Part shown: positions 22,920-32,083 of the stretch, piece after piece
How positions within the stretch are numbered: the first letter of the stretch is position 1
How the letters are laid out: each line of letters begins with the position of its first letter
Assembly (NCBI RefSeq): GCF_900115265.1
Contig: NZ_FOVU01000006.1
Span: forward strand, 1 to 64,000
Length of the DNA stretch: 64,000 nucleotides
Direction of reading: 5' to 3'
DNA from: Bradyrhizobium sp. Ghvi
Lineage (GTDB): Bacteria; Pseudomonadota; Alphaproteobacteria; Rhizobiales; Xanthobacteraceae
Made by a program: the position numbers and the translations under genes
The notes under the pieces: generated by a model
Database searches by the model: none
What the model was told of the DNA's origin: nothing
Seen by the model: the letters and a program-made list of their open reading frames with translations, nothing else

Positions 22920-24908
22920 ATGTCCGGAACCAAGATCCTCTGGGGACAGGTGATCGTTGTCGGCCTCATTGTTTTGCTGGCCATCTGGGGAGCAACCGAG
23001 TGGACGGCTTGGCGGCTCGCCTATCAGCCAGAACTTGGGCGACCCTGGTTCGAGTTGTTGGGCTTCAAAATCTACTACCCGCCAATCTTCTTTTGGTGGT
23101 GGTTCGTCTACGACGCCTATGCACCTCAGGTCTTTGTCGAGGGAGCCTTCATCGCGGCGTCCGGGACCTTCGTCTCAATCGCGGTGGCGATCGGCATGTC
23201 GGTCTGGCGCGCGCGTGAAGCCAAGAATGTCGAGACCTACGGTTCGGCGCGCTGGGCTGGTCTGGAGGAGGTTCGAGTGGCCGGACTTCTCGGTCCTGAT
23301 GGTGTAGTGCTGGGCAAGCTCGAGCGCGACTACCTTCGCCATGACGGGCCGGAGCACGTGTTGTGTTTTGCGCCCACGCGGTCTGGCAAAGGCGTCGGTC
23401 TCGTCCTTCCCTCTCTGCTGGCCTGGCCCGGCTCGGCCATCGTTCACGACATCAAGGGTGAGAACTGGCAACTGACCGCGGGCTTCCGTTCGCGGCATGG
23501 CCGCGTCCTGTTGTTCGACCCCACCAACCCAAAGTCCTCAGCCTACAATCCGCTATTCGAGGTCCGGCGCGGGGAATGGGAGGTTCGCGACGTCCAGAAC
23601 GTCGCCGACGTCCTGGTTGACCCCGAGGGCTCGCTCGACAAGCGGAACCATTGGGAGAAGACCAGTCATTCCCTCCTGGTCGGCGCCATCCTCCATGTCC
23701 TCTATGCCGAGGTGGACAAGACCCTGGCCGGCGTCGCAGCTTTCCTATCCGATCCGAAGCGGCCGATTGAGGCGACGCTGAAGGCGATGATGACCACGGC
23801 GCATCTCGGCGAGCAGGGTGCGCATCCTGTGGTCGCCTCGACCGCGCGCGAGCTCCTCAACAAATCCGAGAATGAACGCTCCGGTGTCCTGTCCACCGCC
23901 ATGTCGTGCCTCGGACTTTATCGCGATCCCGTCGTCGCCCAAGTGACCCGCCGCTGCGACTGGCGGATAGCTGATCTGATCGCCGATCGGCGACCGACGA
24001 CGCTTTACCTGGTCGTGCCGCCCTCCGATATCTCGCGGACCAAGCCCCTGATCCGGCTCGTGCTGAATCAGATCGGCCGGCGCCTGACCGAGGACCTGCA
24101 CGCCAGTGATCGCCGGCATCGCGTTCTGATGATGCTTGACGAGTTCCCGGCGCTGGGCCGGCTTGATTTCTTCGAGTCCGCGCTCGCCTTCATGGCGGGC
24201 TACGGCATCAAGAGCTTCTTGATCGCGCAGTCGCTCAATCAGATCGAGAAGGCTTACGGGCCCAACAATGCCATCCTAGACAACTGTCACGTCCGGGTCA
24301 GCTTCGCGACGAACGACGAGCGGACCGCCAAGCGGGTGTCGGATGCACTGGGTACGGCGACCGAGATGCGCGCGATGAAGAACTATGCCGGTCACAGGCT
24401 GAACCCCTGGCTGGGGCACTTGATGGTCTCGCGCCAGGAGACGGCAAGGCCGCTGCTGACCCCGGGTGAAGTCATGCAGCTTCCGCCAATGGATGAGATC
24501 ATCATGGTGGCAGGGACGGCGCCGATCCGGGCGAAGAAGGTCCGCTACTACGAGGATCGGCGATTTACCGAGCGGGTTCTGCCGCCACCAGATCCGGCGA
24601 GCGCCGGCCGATCATCGCGAACGGACGGATGGTCAGCGCTCGGACCGCTGAAGCCGACGGCTACTCCGGCTGACCAAGCTTCGGAGGCCGAGGAAGACAC
24701 GGCGAACAGCGGACTCCGTCGTGAGCCCGAGCTCCCCGATCACGTCGCGATCGCCAGGGAGACGACCGAACCGACACCGGCAGAAGAATTTGCTGCCGTC
24801 CTTGACGATGACGAGGATGCGGTCCGTCAGTCCCGGCTCATACGCCAACAGATGCGAGGTGTCGCCCGTCAGGCCGCCCTGGACCCGAATGACGGTATGG
24901 AGCTCTGA
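22920..24908 (+). CDS. traG: Type IV coupling protein TraG/VirD4
   Basis: A 662-residue coupling ATPase joining relaxase-DNA to the Trb channel. There are two N-terminal membrane segments (about 8-26 and 78-100), Walker A PTRSGKG (152-158), the VirD4 signature around HDIKGEN, and Walker B LDEFPALG (about 406-413). The C-terminal 100 residues are acidic and low in structure. The length is normal. An upstream in-frame start at 22833 would overlap rlxS and is not favoured. Confidence 0.95.
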   Translation: MSGTKILWGQVIVVGLIVLLAIWGATEWTAWRLAYQPELGRPWFELLGFKIYYPPIFFWWWFVYDAYAPQVFVEGAFIAASGTFVSIAVAIGMSVWRAREAKNVETYGSARWAGLEEVRVAGLLGPDGVVLGKLERDYLRHDGPEHVLCFAPTRSGKGVGLVLPSLLAWPGSAIVHDIKGENWQLTAGFRSRHGRVLLFDPTNPKSSAYNPLFEVRRGEWEVRDVQNVADVLVDPEGSLDKRNHWEKTSHSLLVGAILHVLYAEVDKTLAGVAAFLSDPKRPIEATLKAMMTTAHLGEQGAHPVVASTARELLNKSENERSGVLSTAMSCLGLYRDPVVAQVTRRCDWRIADLIADRRPTTLYLVVPPSDISRTKPLIRLVLNQIGRRLTEDLHASDRRHRVLMMLDEFPALGRLDFFESALAFMAGYGIKSFLIAQSLNQIEKAYGPNNAILDNCHVRVSFATNDERTAKRVSDALGTATEMRAMKNYAGHRLNPWLGHLMVSRQETARPLLTPGEVMQLPPMDEIIMVAGTAPIRAKKVRYYEDRRFTERVLPPPDPASAGRSSRTDGWSALGPLKPTATPADQASEAEEDTANSGLRREPELPDHVAIARETTEPTPAEEFAAVLDDDEDAVRQSRLIRQQMRGVARQAALDPNDGMEL

Positions 24909-24914
24909 GGCGAT

Positions 24915-25340
24915 ATGCGCGACCGGATGAACGTCTATTTTCCGCCAGAGCTTCTGAAACAGATCTCGGATCTGGCCGATCGCAAGAAACTTTCCCGATC
25001 CGCAATCGTGGAAGCAGCTGTCGCTTCGTTTCTGTCACCGGATGCAGCGGACAGGCGGGAGGCGGCGTTTACCCGGCGCCTCGATCGGCTGTCGCGTCAG
25101 ATGCAGAGGCTGGAGCGCGACGTTGGTTTGACGGCGGAAACCTTGGCTCTCTTCATTCGCTTCTGGCTGACGATCACGCCACCGCTGCCCAACGACGCGC
25201 AGGCCGCCGCGCAAGCAAAGGGGCGGGAGCGATTTGAAGGATTTGTTGAGGCACTCGGGCGCCGCTTGCAAAAGGGACAAAGCTTTCTCCGCGAGATTCC
25301 GGAAGATATCCGCCGTCAGGAACCGGCAGAAGAGACTTGA
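24915..25340 (+). CDS. Ribbon-helix-helix (CopG-like) protein of the tra operon
   Basis: A 141-residue protein. The N-terminal RHH motif reads RMNVYFPPELLKQISDLADR then SRSAIVEAAVASFL. The rest has a hydrophobic segment around LALFIRFWLTITPPLP and a charged tail. A CopG-like gene between traG and trbB is standard in this transfer family, and it probably regulates the tra/trb genes. It starts 6 bases after traG. A weak terminator and the MFS insertion lie just downstream. Confidence 0.85.
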   Translation: MRDRMNVYFPPELLKQISDLADRKKLSRSAIVEAAVASFLSPDAADRREAAFTRRLDRLSRQMQRLERDVGLTAETLALFIRFWLTITPPLPNDAQAAAQAKGRERFEGFVEALGRRLQKGQSFLREIPEDIRRQEPAEET

Positions 25341-25354
25341 TCGAACCATGTAAA

Positions 25355-25380
25355 GACCGTGTCTCCGGTCCTTCTTTTTC
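25355..25380 (+). terminator. Possible terminator after the CopG-like gene
   Basis: GACCG (25355-25359) pairs with CGGTC (25366-25370) around a 6-nt loop and is followed by CTTCTTTTTC. The stem is only 5 bp. The T-tract is shared with the left 23-bp direct repeat, so the terminator may have been created with the insertion. Confidence 0.4.
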
Positions 25381-26880
25381 TACGCCAGCCTACGACCGCA
25401 GCGATTTAGCCGAACTGGCAAAAGCTGGACGCGCTATTCGGCTCGAGCGAGCTGAGAGCAAAGGGCCAGCATGCAAATCTCAACACCATGGCGTCGCATC
25501 GCGCGCGCTTTTCTACCTTTTGTAGCCGGGTACTATCTCTCTTATCTGTTTCGAACGATCAATGCTCTAATCGCCAACCATCTCAGCTCGGATACCGGGG
25601 TTGGGACTGCCGACCTCGGCTTGCTTACGTCGGTCTATTTTCTTGTTTTCGCGGCCGCTCAGATCCCCGTCGGTATATTGTTGGATCGCTTTGGTCCACG
25701 TCGCGTCCAGAGTGTTCTGCTCTTGCTTGCCGCAGCAGGCGCCGGCCTCTTCGCGATATCGACTGATTTCCTGTCGCTTTTGATCGCGCGTGCAATGATC
25801 GGGCTTGGCGTGGCGGCGGCGTTAACCGCAGGACTGAAGTCGATCGTCCTCTGGTTTCCCAGGGAGCGTGTCGCCTTGCTGAACGGCTACATGGTCATGC
25901 TGGGATCGCTAGGAGCGGTGACCGCTACAGCTCCCGTCGAACACCTGCTCGCCTGGATGGGCTGGCGGCAGCTCTTTGAGATCCTGGCAGCCGTTACGGG
26001 TGTTACAGCCATTCTCATCTATGTCTTGGTGCCTGAACGACCAATTGTCCCATCAACCGCGCGCGCCACCCTTGGCTCCATTTTCGGCGATCGGCGCTTT
26101 TGGCGAATCGCACCGTTGTCGGCGACTTGCATTGGATCAGCCTGGTCTCTGCAGGCTTTGTGGGCATCACCGTGGCTGACAGACGTCGAGGGGCTTGATC
26201 GTGCAAGTCTCGTGAGACAGCTTCTTACGATGTCGATCGTCTTGAGCTGTGGTGCCTGGTTGTTCGGTACGACGGTCCATTACCTCAAACGTAGGGGAAT
26301 CGGGGCTGAGACGATATTAGTGATGGTAGCAGTTGTGTTTGTCGCAGCTGAGTTAGCCTTGATCTTGCGAGCACCTCTGCCGTCCATTGTGCCTTGGTCC
26401 GTTGTCGCCATTGTCGGAACGGCAACTGTGGCCAGCTTCGCGGTGATGGCGGATTACTTTCCGCCTGAGCTAGCTGGTCGCGCCAATGGCGCCCTAAACG
26501 TCCTGCACTTCGGTTGGGCTTTCTTGGCTCAAGTCGGGACCGGCCTGATCTTGGAGAAATGGTCTGCGAATGGCGGCCATAGGCCCGTCCAAGCCTATCA
26601 AGTCGCCTTCGGCCTCAGCGTAGCACTGCAGATCGCGGCGTTGGTCTGGTTCGCGCTGCCTTTGCGCCGATCCTTCTCCTTATGGATGAGTTCAATCCTC
26701 TTCTTCAAGCCGGCTGATCTTGCCTACGCTGTCGAGTCAGTCGGGTTGTATGAGGATTCGGTCATACTCGTCTCCGCGGATGACGGTGCGGAGTGGTAGC
26801 GGTAGCTCGCCGAGTACGATCTATTGAGTAGGCTTCAAAAATCAGTTCGCACTCTTCCTTTTTCTACGCCAGCCTACGAC
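25374..26880 (+). other. Inserted MFS cargo segment bracketed by 23-bp direct repeats
   Basis: The 23 bases at 25374-25396 recur exactly at 26858-26880 (both CTTTTTCTACGCC...CTACGAC). They enclose one MFS gene in the place where related ICEs have copG directly followed by trbB. No transposase or resolvase lies inside. Confidence 0.7.
25471..26799 (+). CDS. Major facilitator superfamily transporter
   Basis: A 442-residue membrane protein with about 12 hydrophobic helices. The MFS loop 2-3 signature is visible as GILLDRFGPRRVQS (about 67-80), and helix 5 carries GSLGAVTATAPVEHLLAWMGWR. The sequence resembles the group annotated as MFS permeases of unknown substrate. It is unrelated to conjugation and is bracketed by direct repeats, so it is best seen as cargo. 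AGAGCAAAGG lies before the ATG. The last 25 residues after FFKPADLAYAVES look unlike MFS proteins and may be appended sequence from the insertion. Confidence 0.85.
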   Translation: MQISTPWRRIARAFLPFVAGYYLSYLFRTINALIANHLSSDTGVGTADLGLLTSVYFLVFAAAQIPVGILLDRFGPRRVQSVLLLLAAAGAGLFAISTDFLSLLIARAMIGLGVAAALTAGLKSIVLWFPRERVALLNGYMVMLGSLGAVTATAPVEHLLAWMGWRQLFEILAAVTGVTAILIYVLVPERPIVPSTARATLGSIFGDRRFWRIAPLSATCIGSAWSLQALWASPWLTDVEGLDRASLVRQLLTMSIVLSCGAWLFGTTVHYLKRRGIGAETILVMVAVVFVAAELALILRAPLPSIVPWSVVAIVGTATVASFAVMADYFPPELAGRANGALNVLHFGWAFLAQVGTGLILEKWSANGGHRPVQAYQVAFGLSVALQIAALVWFALPLRRSFSLWMSSILFFKPADLAYAVESVGLYEDSVILVSADDGAEW

Positions 26881-26978
26881 GACCCAAAGCGCTTGTTGCG
26901 TCAAGTCCATCGGTGCCTTTTCTAATCATCCCCACATGAGGACGCTCGTTGGACGTCGTCATTCGGTGGGGACGAACG

Positions 26979-27941
26979 GTGGCAATCCATTCCATTCAAT
27001 CGGAAGCGAGTTCGCGCGGCGCGCGAATGCTGCGCAGCGCGCTTGGTTCTGCGATCGCCGGCTACCTCGAAGACGAAGCGATCATCGAGGTGATGCTCAA
27101 CCCGGATGGGCGGTTGTGGATTGACCGGCTGTCGAATGGCCTGATCGACACAGGCGTAACTCTGTCGGCAGCGGACGGCGAGCGCATTGTTCGTCTGGTT
27201 GCGCACCACGTAGGTGCGGAGGTGCATGCCGGCTCGCCGCGGGTCTCTGCCGAATTGCCCGGGACCGGCGAGCGCTTCGAAGGTCTGTTGCCTCCGGTCG
27301 TTGCGGCACCGGCATTCGCGATCCGCAAACCTGCGGTCGCCGTGTTTACGCTCGACGATTACGTCGCCAGGGGGGTCATGACCTCGGAGCAGGCCAGGAT
27401 CCTGAAGGGCGCGGTCGCTGCTCGTAAGAACATCCTCGTCGCTGGTGGGACATCGACCGGCAAGACGACCTTGACGAATGCCCTCTTGGCGGAGGTGGCG
27501 AAGACCTCCGAGCGGGTCGTTCTGATCGAAGATACGCGCGAGCTTCAGTGCAAGGCGCCCAATCTCGTCGCTTTGCGGACCAAGGATGGTGTGGCCACGC
27601 TATCGGAGCTCGTTCGGTCCTCGCTGCGGCTACGACCTGATCGCATTCCGATTGGCGAAGTGCGAGGTGCCGAGGCGCTCGATCTGCTGAAGGCTTGGGG
27701 TACAGGCCATCCCGGCGGCATCGGCACCATCCATGCGGGCAGCGCGCTCGGCGCGCTGCGGCGGCTCGAGCAACTCATCCAGGAAGCCGTCATCACGGTT
27801 CCGCGTGCCCTGATCGCTGAGACGATCAACCTCGTCGCTGTCCTTGCGGGCCGCGGCGCTGACCGTCGCCTCGCTGAACTCGCCCTTGTTTCAGGGCTTG
27901 GCGCCGCTGGCGACTACGACCTTTCATCAGCAGGAGACTGA
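26979..27941 (+). CDS. trbB: Conjugal transfer ATPase TrbB (VirB11 family)
   Basis: A 320-residue secretion ATPase of the mating-pair system. Starting at GTG 26979 the protein begins MAIHSIQSEASSRGARMLR, like other TrbB proteins; upstream TTG 26949 adds ten residues. Walker A is GGTSTGKTTL (156-165), followed by the Asp box IEDTRELQ and the His box GTGHPGGIGTIHAGSA. It powers assembly of the channel and pilus. Its promoter region was separated from traG/copG by the MFS segment. Confidence 0.93.
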   Translation: MAIHSIQSEASSRGARMLRSALGSAIAGYLEDEAIIEVMLNPDGRLWIDRLSNGLIDTGVTLSAADGERIVRLVAHHVGAEVHAGSPRVSAELPGTGERFEGLLPPVVAAPAFAIRKPAVAVFTLDDYVARGVMTSEQARILKGAVAARKNILVAGGTSTGKTTLTNALLAEVAKTSERVVLIEDTRELQCKAPNLVALRTKDGVATLSELVRSSLRLRPDRIPIGEVRGAEALDLLKAWGTGHPGGIGTIHAGSALGALRRLEQLIQEAVITVPRALIAETINLVAVLAGRGADRRLAELALVSGLGAAGDYDLSSAGD

Positions 27942-27942
27942 C

Positions 27943-28269
27943 ATGCGTCATAAATTTCGCTTTGTTCGAGGTGTCGTTTCATTGGCCCCCTCTGGCGCGG
28001 TACTTTTGGCGTCGGTGCCGGCGTGGGCGGCTGGCTCTAACATGCCGTGGGAGCAGCCACTCAATCAAATATTGCAGTCGGTTGAAGGACCGGTCGCCAA
28101 GATCATCGCCGTCATCATCATCGTGGTGACCGGGCTAACGCTCGCGTTCGGGGACTCGTCAGGTGGTTTCCGCAGGCTGATCCAGATCGTGTTCGGTCTG
28201 TCGATCGCGTTCGCAGCCTCGAGCTTCTTCCTGTCGTTCTTCTCCTTCGGCGGCGGCGTGGTGATCTGA
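27943..28269 (+). CDS. trbC: Conjugal pilin TrbC (VirB2 family)
   Basis: A 108-residue pilin precursor: a long signal peptide ending around VPAWAAGS (cut near residue 28), then a hydrophobic segment IIAVIIIVVTGLTLAFGD, a basic loop GGFRRLI, and a second hydrophobic segment ending SFGGGVVI. It starts one base after the trbB stop and its stop overlaps the trbD start. TraF, encoded at 19136, is the expected maturation peptidase. Confidence 0.92.
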   Translation: MRHKFRFVRGVVSLAPSGAVLLASVPAWAAGSNMPWEQPLNQILQSVEGPVAKIIAVIIIVVTGLTLAFGDSSGGFRRLIQIVFGLSIAFAASSFFLSFFSFGGGVVI

Positions 28270-28532
28270 TGGATGATCAAGTCACAGGCTTTGTCGTGCC
28301 CGTTCACCGCGCGCTCACTGAGCCAATCCTGATGGGCGGCGCGGCGCGGTCGGTTGCGATCGTCAATGGCACGCTTGCGGCGGCCCTTGGGCTCGGATTG
28401 CGGCTCTGGATCGCGGGTCTTGTCCTCTGGTTCATCGGCCACATGGCCGCCGTCTGGGCGGCCAAGCGCGATCCCGCCTTCGTCGATGTGGTGCGCCGAC
28501 ATCTGCGCATTCCCGCACATCTTAACACCTGA
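28269..28532 (+). CDS. trbD: Conjugal transfer protein TrbD (VirB3 family)
   Basis: An 87-residue inner-membrane protein with two close hydrophobic segments (about 25-60), typical of VirB3, preceded by VTGFVVPVHRALTEPILMGG. It couples trbC to trbE in the operon (TGATG overlap with trbC). Confidence 0.9.
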   Translation: MDDQVTGFVVPVHRALTEPILMGGAARSVAIVNGTLAAALGLGLRLWIAGLVLWFIGHMAAVWAAKRDPAFVDVVRRHLRIPAHLNT

Positions 28533-28542
28533 GCTCTCGGTC

Positions 28543-30984
28543 ATGATGAACCTTGCCGAATATCGCCATTCCAGCGCGCGCCTCGCCGACTTCTTGCCCT
28601 GGGCAGCCCTCGTCGATGAGGGAATCATCCTGAACAAGGACGGCTCATTCCAACGGACAGCAAAGTTCCGGGGACCTGACCTCGACAGCGCGGTACCGGC
28701 CGAACTTGTCGGCGTCGCCGGTCGCCTGAACAACGCACTTCGCCGCCTGGGATCCGGCTGGGCCGTATTTGTTGAGGGGCAGCGTCATTTTGCTGGGGCC
28801 TATCCTCCGAGTACATTTCCGGATGTCGCGTCCGCGCTGGTCGATGCCGAACGCAGGGCCCAGTTCGAAGAGGCTGGCGCCCATTATGAGTCCAGCTACT
28901 TCTTGACCTTCCTCTATCTGCCACCCGAGGAGGGAGCGGCTAAGGCGGAGCGTTTGCTCTATGAAGGTCGCGACCGCACAGTTGGAGCAGATGCCCGGGA
29001 GGTGTTGCGCGGCTTTATCGATCAAACCAACCGGGTGCTTCAGCTCGTCGAAGGGTTCATGCCGGAATGCGCCTGGCTCGACGATCAGGACACGCTGACC
29101 TACCTGCACTCGACGATCTCGGCCAAGCGTCATCGCGTTCGGGTGCCAGAAATTCCGATGTATATCGATGCGCTGTTGGCCGACCAGCCGCTCACCGGCG
29201 GGCTAGAGCCCATGTTGGGCTCAGCCAATCTTCGGGTCCTGACGATTGTCGGCTTTCCGGGTGCAACGACCCCGGGGATCCTGGATGACCTGAATCGCCT
29301 GCCGTTTTCGTATCGCTGGTCGACCCGGGCGATCATGCTCGACAAGACCGATGCCACCAAGCTGCTGACCAAGATTCGCCGGCAGTGGTTCGCCAAGCGA
29401 AAGTCCATCGGCGCCATTCTCAAGGAGGTCATGACAAACGAGGCGTCGACGCTGCTCGATACCGACGCCCACAACAAGGCGATTGACGCCGACGCGGCAT
29501 TGCAGGAACTGGGATCGGATCAGATCGGCCAAGCATTCGTCACCGCGACCATCACGGTGTGGGACAGCGATCCCAATGCTGCCGATGAAAAGCTGAGGCT
29601 GGTCGAGAAGGTCATCCAGGGCCGCGACTTCACCTGCATGATCGAGACGGTGAACGCCGTCGAAGCCTGGCTCGGCAGTTTGCCCGGGCACGTCTATGCG
29701 AATGTGCGGCAGCCGCCGGTATCGACCCTCAATCTGGCCCACATGATTCCGATGTCGGCCGTGTGGGCGGGCGAGGCGAGGGATCTGCACTTCAAGGGTC
29801 CGCCGCTTCTGTTCGGCAAGACCGAGGGATCAACGCCGTTCCGATTCTCGCTCCACGTCGGCGACGTCGGTCATACCCTTGTCGTGGGGCCGACAGGCGC
29901 TGGTAAATCAGTGCTGCTCGCGCTGATGGCGCTACAGTTCAGGCGTTACCCGAACTCGCAGGTCTTCGCGTTTGACTTCGGTGGTTCGATTCGAGCGGCC
30001 GCCCTCGCCATGGGCGGTGATTGGCATGATCTCGGCGGCGCATTGTCCGACGGAGGTGAACAACCCGTCGCCCTGCAGCCGCTGGCCTGGATTGATGATC
30101 CTTCCGAGCGCGGATGGGCGACGGAATGGATCGGCGCGATCCTGGCACGGGAAAAGGTCGAGATCACCCCGGAGGTCAAGGATCATCTGTGGTCGGCATT
30201 GACATCTCTCGCTTCGGCTCCGCGGGAGGAGCGCACCCTCACGGGCCTGTCAGTCCTGCTCCAATCGAACTCTCTGAAACGCGCCCTGCAACCTTATTGC
30301 CTCGGCGGTCCGTCCGGGCGCCTACTCGATGCCGAATTCGAGCGTCTCGGCGAGGCGTCGGTCCAGGCTTTTGAGACCGAAGGCTTGATCGGAACGAGTG
30401 CTGCGCCGGCCGTGCTGGCGTACCTCTTCCATCGTATTGGTGATCATCTCGATGGCCGGCCCACACTCCTGATTGTCGATGAAGGTTGGCTTGCCCTCGA
30501 TGACGAGGATTTTGCGGGGCAGCTCCGGGAATGGCTGAAGACGCTTCGGAAGAAGAACGCGTCCGTCATCTTCGCCACCCAGTCGCTTTCGGACATTGAT
30601 GGCTCCGCGATTGCACCGGCCATCATCGAAAGCTGCCCAACGCGCCTGTTGCTGCCGAACGAACGGGCGATCGAACCGCAGATCACTGCCATCTACCGCC
30701 GCTTCGGACTCAACGATCGCCAGATCGAGCTTCTGAGCCGGGCAACGCCAAAGCGCGACTACTACTGCCAGTCGCGTCGGGGTAACCGGATGTTCGAACT
30801 TGGTCTTGGTGAGCTCGCGCTGGCCTTTACCGCGGCCTCGTCCAAGACAGACCAGGCAGCCATCGCCCAACTCCTCGCCGAACATGGCCCTGACGGCTTC
30901 GTGCCGGCCTGGCTCCAGCACCGTGACGTCGCCTGGGCCCTCGACCTGATCCCCAATCTCGTCAATCTGGAGAAATCCCTATGA
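28543..30984 (+). CDS. trbE: Conjugal transfer ATPase TrbE (VirB4 family)
   Basis: An 813-residue VirB4-type ATPase. The N-terminal CagE/TrbE domain starts MMNLAEYRHSSARLADFLPW. The C-terminal ATPase has Walker A GPTGAGKS (449-456), Walker B LLIVDEGWLAL and later ATQSLSDI. It energises pilus assembly and substrate transfer with TrbB. An ATG one codon later is an alternative start. Its last bases overlap trbJ (ATGA). Confidence 0.94.
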   Translation: MMNLAEYRHSSARLADFLPWAALVDEGIILNKDGSFQRTAKFRGPDLDSAVPAELVGVAGRLNNALRRLGSGWAVFVEGQRHFAGAYPPSTFPDVASALVDAERRAQFEEAGAHYESSYFLTFLYLPPEEGAAKAERLLYEGRDRTVGADAREVLRGFIDQTNRVLQLVEGFMPECAWLDDQDTLTYLHSTISAKRHRVRVPEIPMYIDALLADQPLTGGLEPMLGSANLRVLTIVGFPGATTPGILDDLNRLPFSYRWSTRAIMLDKTDATKLLTKIRRQWFAKRKSIGAILKEVMTNEASTLLDTDAHNKAIDADAALQELGSDQIGQAFVTATITVWDSDPNAADEKLRLVEKVIQGRDFTCMIETVNAVEAWLGSLPGHVYANVRQPPVSTLNLAHMIPMSAVWAGEARDLHFKGPPLLFGKTEGSTPFRFSLHVGDVGHTLVVGPTGAGKSVLLALMALQFRRYPNSQVFAFDFGGSIRAAALAMGGDWHDLGGALSDGGEQPVALQPLAWIDDPSERGWATEWIGAILAREKVEITPEVKDHLWSALTSLASAPREERTLTGLSVLLQSNSLKRALQPYCLGGPSGRLLDAEFERLGEASVQAFETEGLIGTSAAPAVLAYLFHRIGDHLDGRPTLLIVDEGWLALDDEDFAGQLREWLKTLRKKNASVIFATQSLSDIDGSAIAPAIIESCPTRLLLPNERAIEPQITAIYRRFGLNDRQIELLSRATPKRDYYCQSRRGNRMFELGLGELALAFTAASSKTDQAAIAQLLAEHGPDGFVPAWLQHRDVAWALDLIPNLVNLEKSL

Positions 30985-31712
30985 GGCGTCTTGGCCTATT
31001 GGCGGCCGCTGGCACGGTTGCGCTGATGCTCGGCGTCACGGCGCCGGCGCGAGCGCAGTGGATCGTCTTCGATCCCAATAACTACGTCCAGAATGTCCTG
31101 ACGGCAGCGCGGGAGCTCCAGCAGATCAACAATCAGATCACCTCGTTGCAGAACGAGGCGCAGATGCTGATTAATCAGGCAAAGAATCTGGCAAGCCTGC
31201 CGTTTTCGTCGCTGCAGCAACTGCAATCCTCGATCCAGCGGACTCAGCAATTGCTGGCCCAGGCGCAGCGCATTGCCTACGACGTGCAGCAGATCGATCA
31301 TGCCTTCTCGACGAGCTACGCACCGGCGACCAGCAGCCAGTCGAACCAGTTACTGATCTCCAACGCTCAATCGCGCTGGCAGAATTCTTATGCCGCGACG
31401 CAAGACGCGCTTCGTGTCCAGGCCGGCATCGTTGGCAACCTCGACACCAATCGCATCCAGACCTCTGCCCTCGTAACCTCGAGCCAGAGTGCCAGTGGCG
31501 CCTTGCAGGCAACTCAGGCCGGCAACCAGATCCTCGCGCTTCAAGCGCAACAACTTGCCGATCTCACAGCGGCCGCCGCGGCGCAGGGCAGGGCGCAGAG
31601 CCTTGAAGCCGCTCAGCGAGCCTCGGCCCAGGATCAGGGACGAGAACAGCTTCGGCGCTTCCTGACACCGGGGCAGGGCTATCAATCCTCCAACGTGCAG
31701 ATGTTCCATTGA
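30981..31712 (+). CDS. trbJ: Conjugal transfer protein TrbJ (VirB5 family)
   Basis: A 243-residue exported protein: signal peptide ending at VTAPARAQW (about residue 25), then a long glutamine-rich helical region with QQINNQITSLQNEAQMLINQ, typical of TrbJ/VirB5 coiled coils. Minor pilus-tip component by family. Coupled to trbE and trbK by overlaps. Confidence 0.92.
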   Translation: MRRLGLLAAAGTVALMLGVTAPARAQWIVFDPNNYVQNVLTAARELQQINNQITSLQNEAQMLINQAKNLASLPFSSLQQLQSSIQRTQQLLAQAQRIAYDVQQIDHAFSTSYAPATSSQSNQLLISNAQSRWQNSYAATQDALRVQAGIVGNLDTNRIQTSALVTSSQSASGALQATQAGNQILALQAQQLADLTAAAAAQGRAQSLEAAQRASAQDQGREQLRRFLTPGQGYQSSNVQMFH

Positions 31713-32083
31713 TGACCGACATAGGGGCATTCAAGGCGTTGTCGCTGCTTACGACAATCGGCGTGCTGGTCGTTACTGCTTGCACTATTCAGCTTCGTGG
31801 TGGTGACGAGCCGCCCGTGCTGCCGAAGGCCGAGCAGACGACAAATGCAACCAGCTCTGTCCTTGCACGCTGCCGCAGCGTCACTGCGGAGGAAGCGGCG
31901 GGTTATCGGCATTGCAGGCAGGTCTGGGCCGAAAACCGGCGACGCTTCTTGGCCAAGAAAGCCGGTGCCGCGGCTCCTGGCGAAGAAGAATCCGCCACAG
32001 GGTTGGCGCTCGCCCCAAAGGATCAGAGCCGGATCCCGCAAGGCTATCCGCAACCGGTGACACCTGAGGCGAGCAAGCCATGA
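31712..32083 (+). CDS. trbK: Putative entry-exclusion lipoprotein TrbK (TrbK-alt)
   Basis: A 123-residue lipoprotein-like precursor: a hydrophobic segment and lipobox VVTAC (cysteine near residue 24), then a variable region with CRSVTAEEAAGYRHCRQVWA. The position between trbJ and trbL, and the pair of cysteines, fit the TrbK-alt family that reduces redundant transfer between donors. Sequence of this family varies, so the call rests mainly on position. Confidence 0.8.
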   Translation: MTDIGAFKALSLLTTIGVLVVTACTIQLRGGDEPPVLPKAEQTTNATSSVLARCRSVTAEEAAGYRHCRQVWAENRRRFLAKKAGAAAPGEEESATGLALAPKDQSRIPQGYPQPVTPEASKP

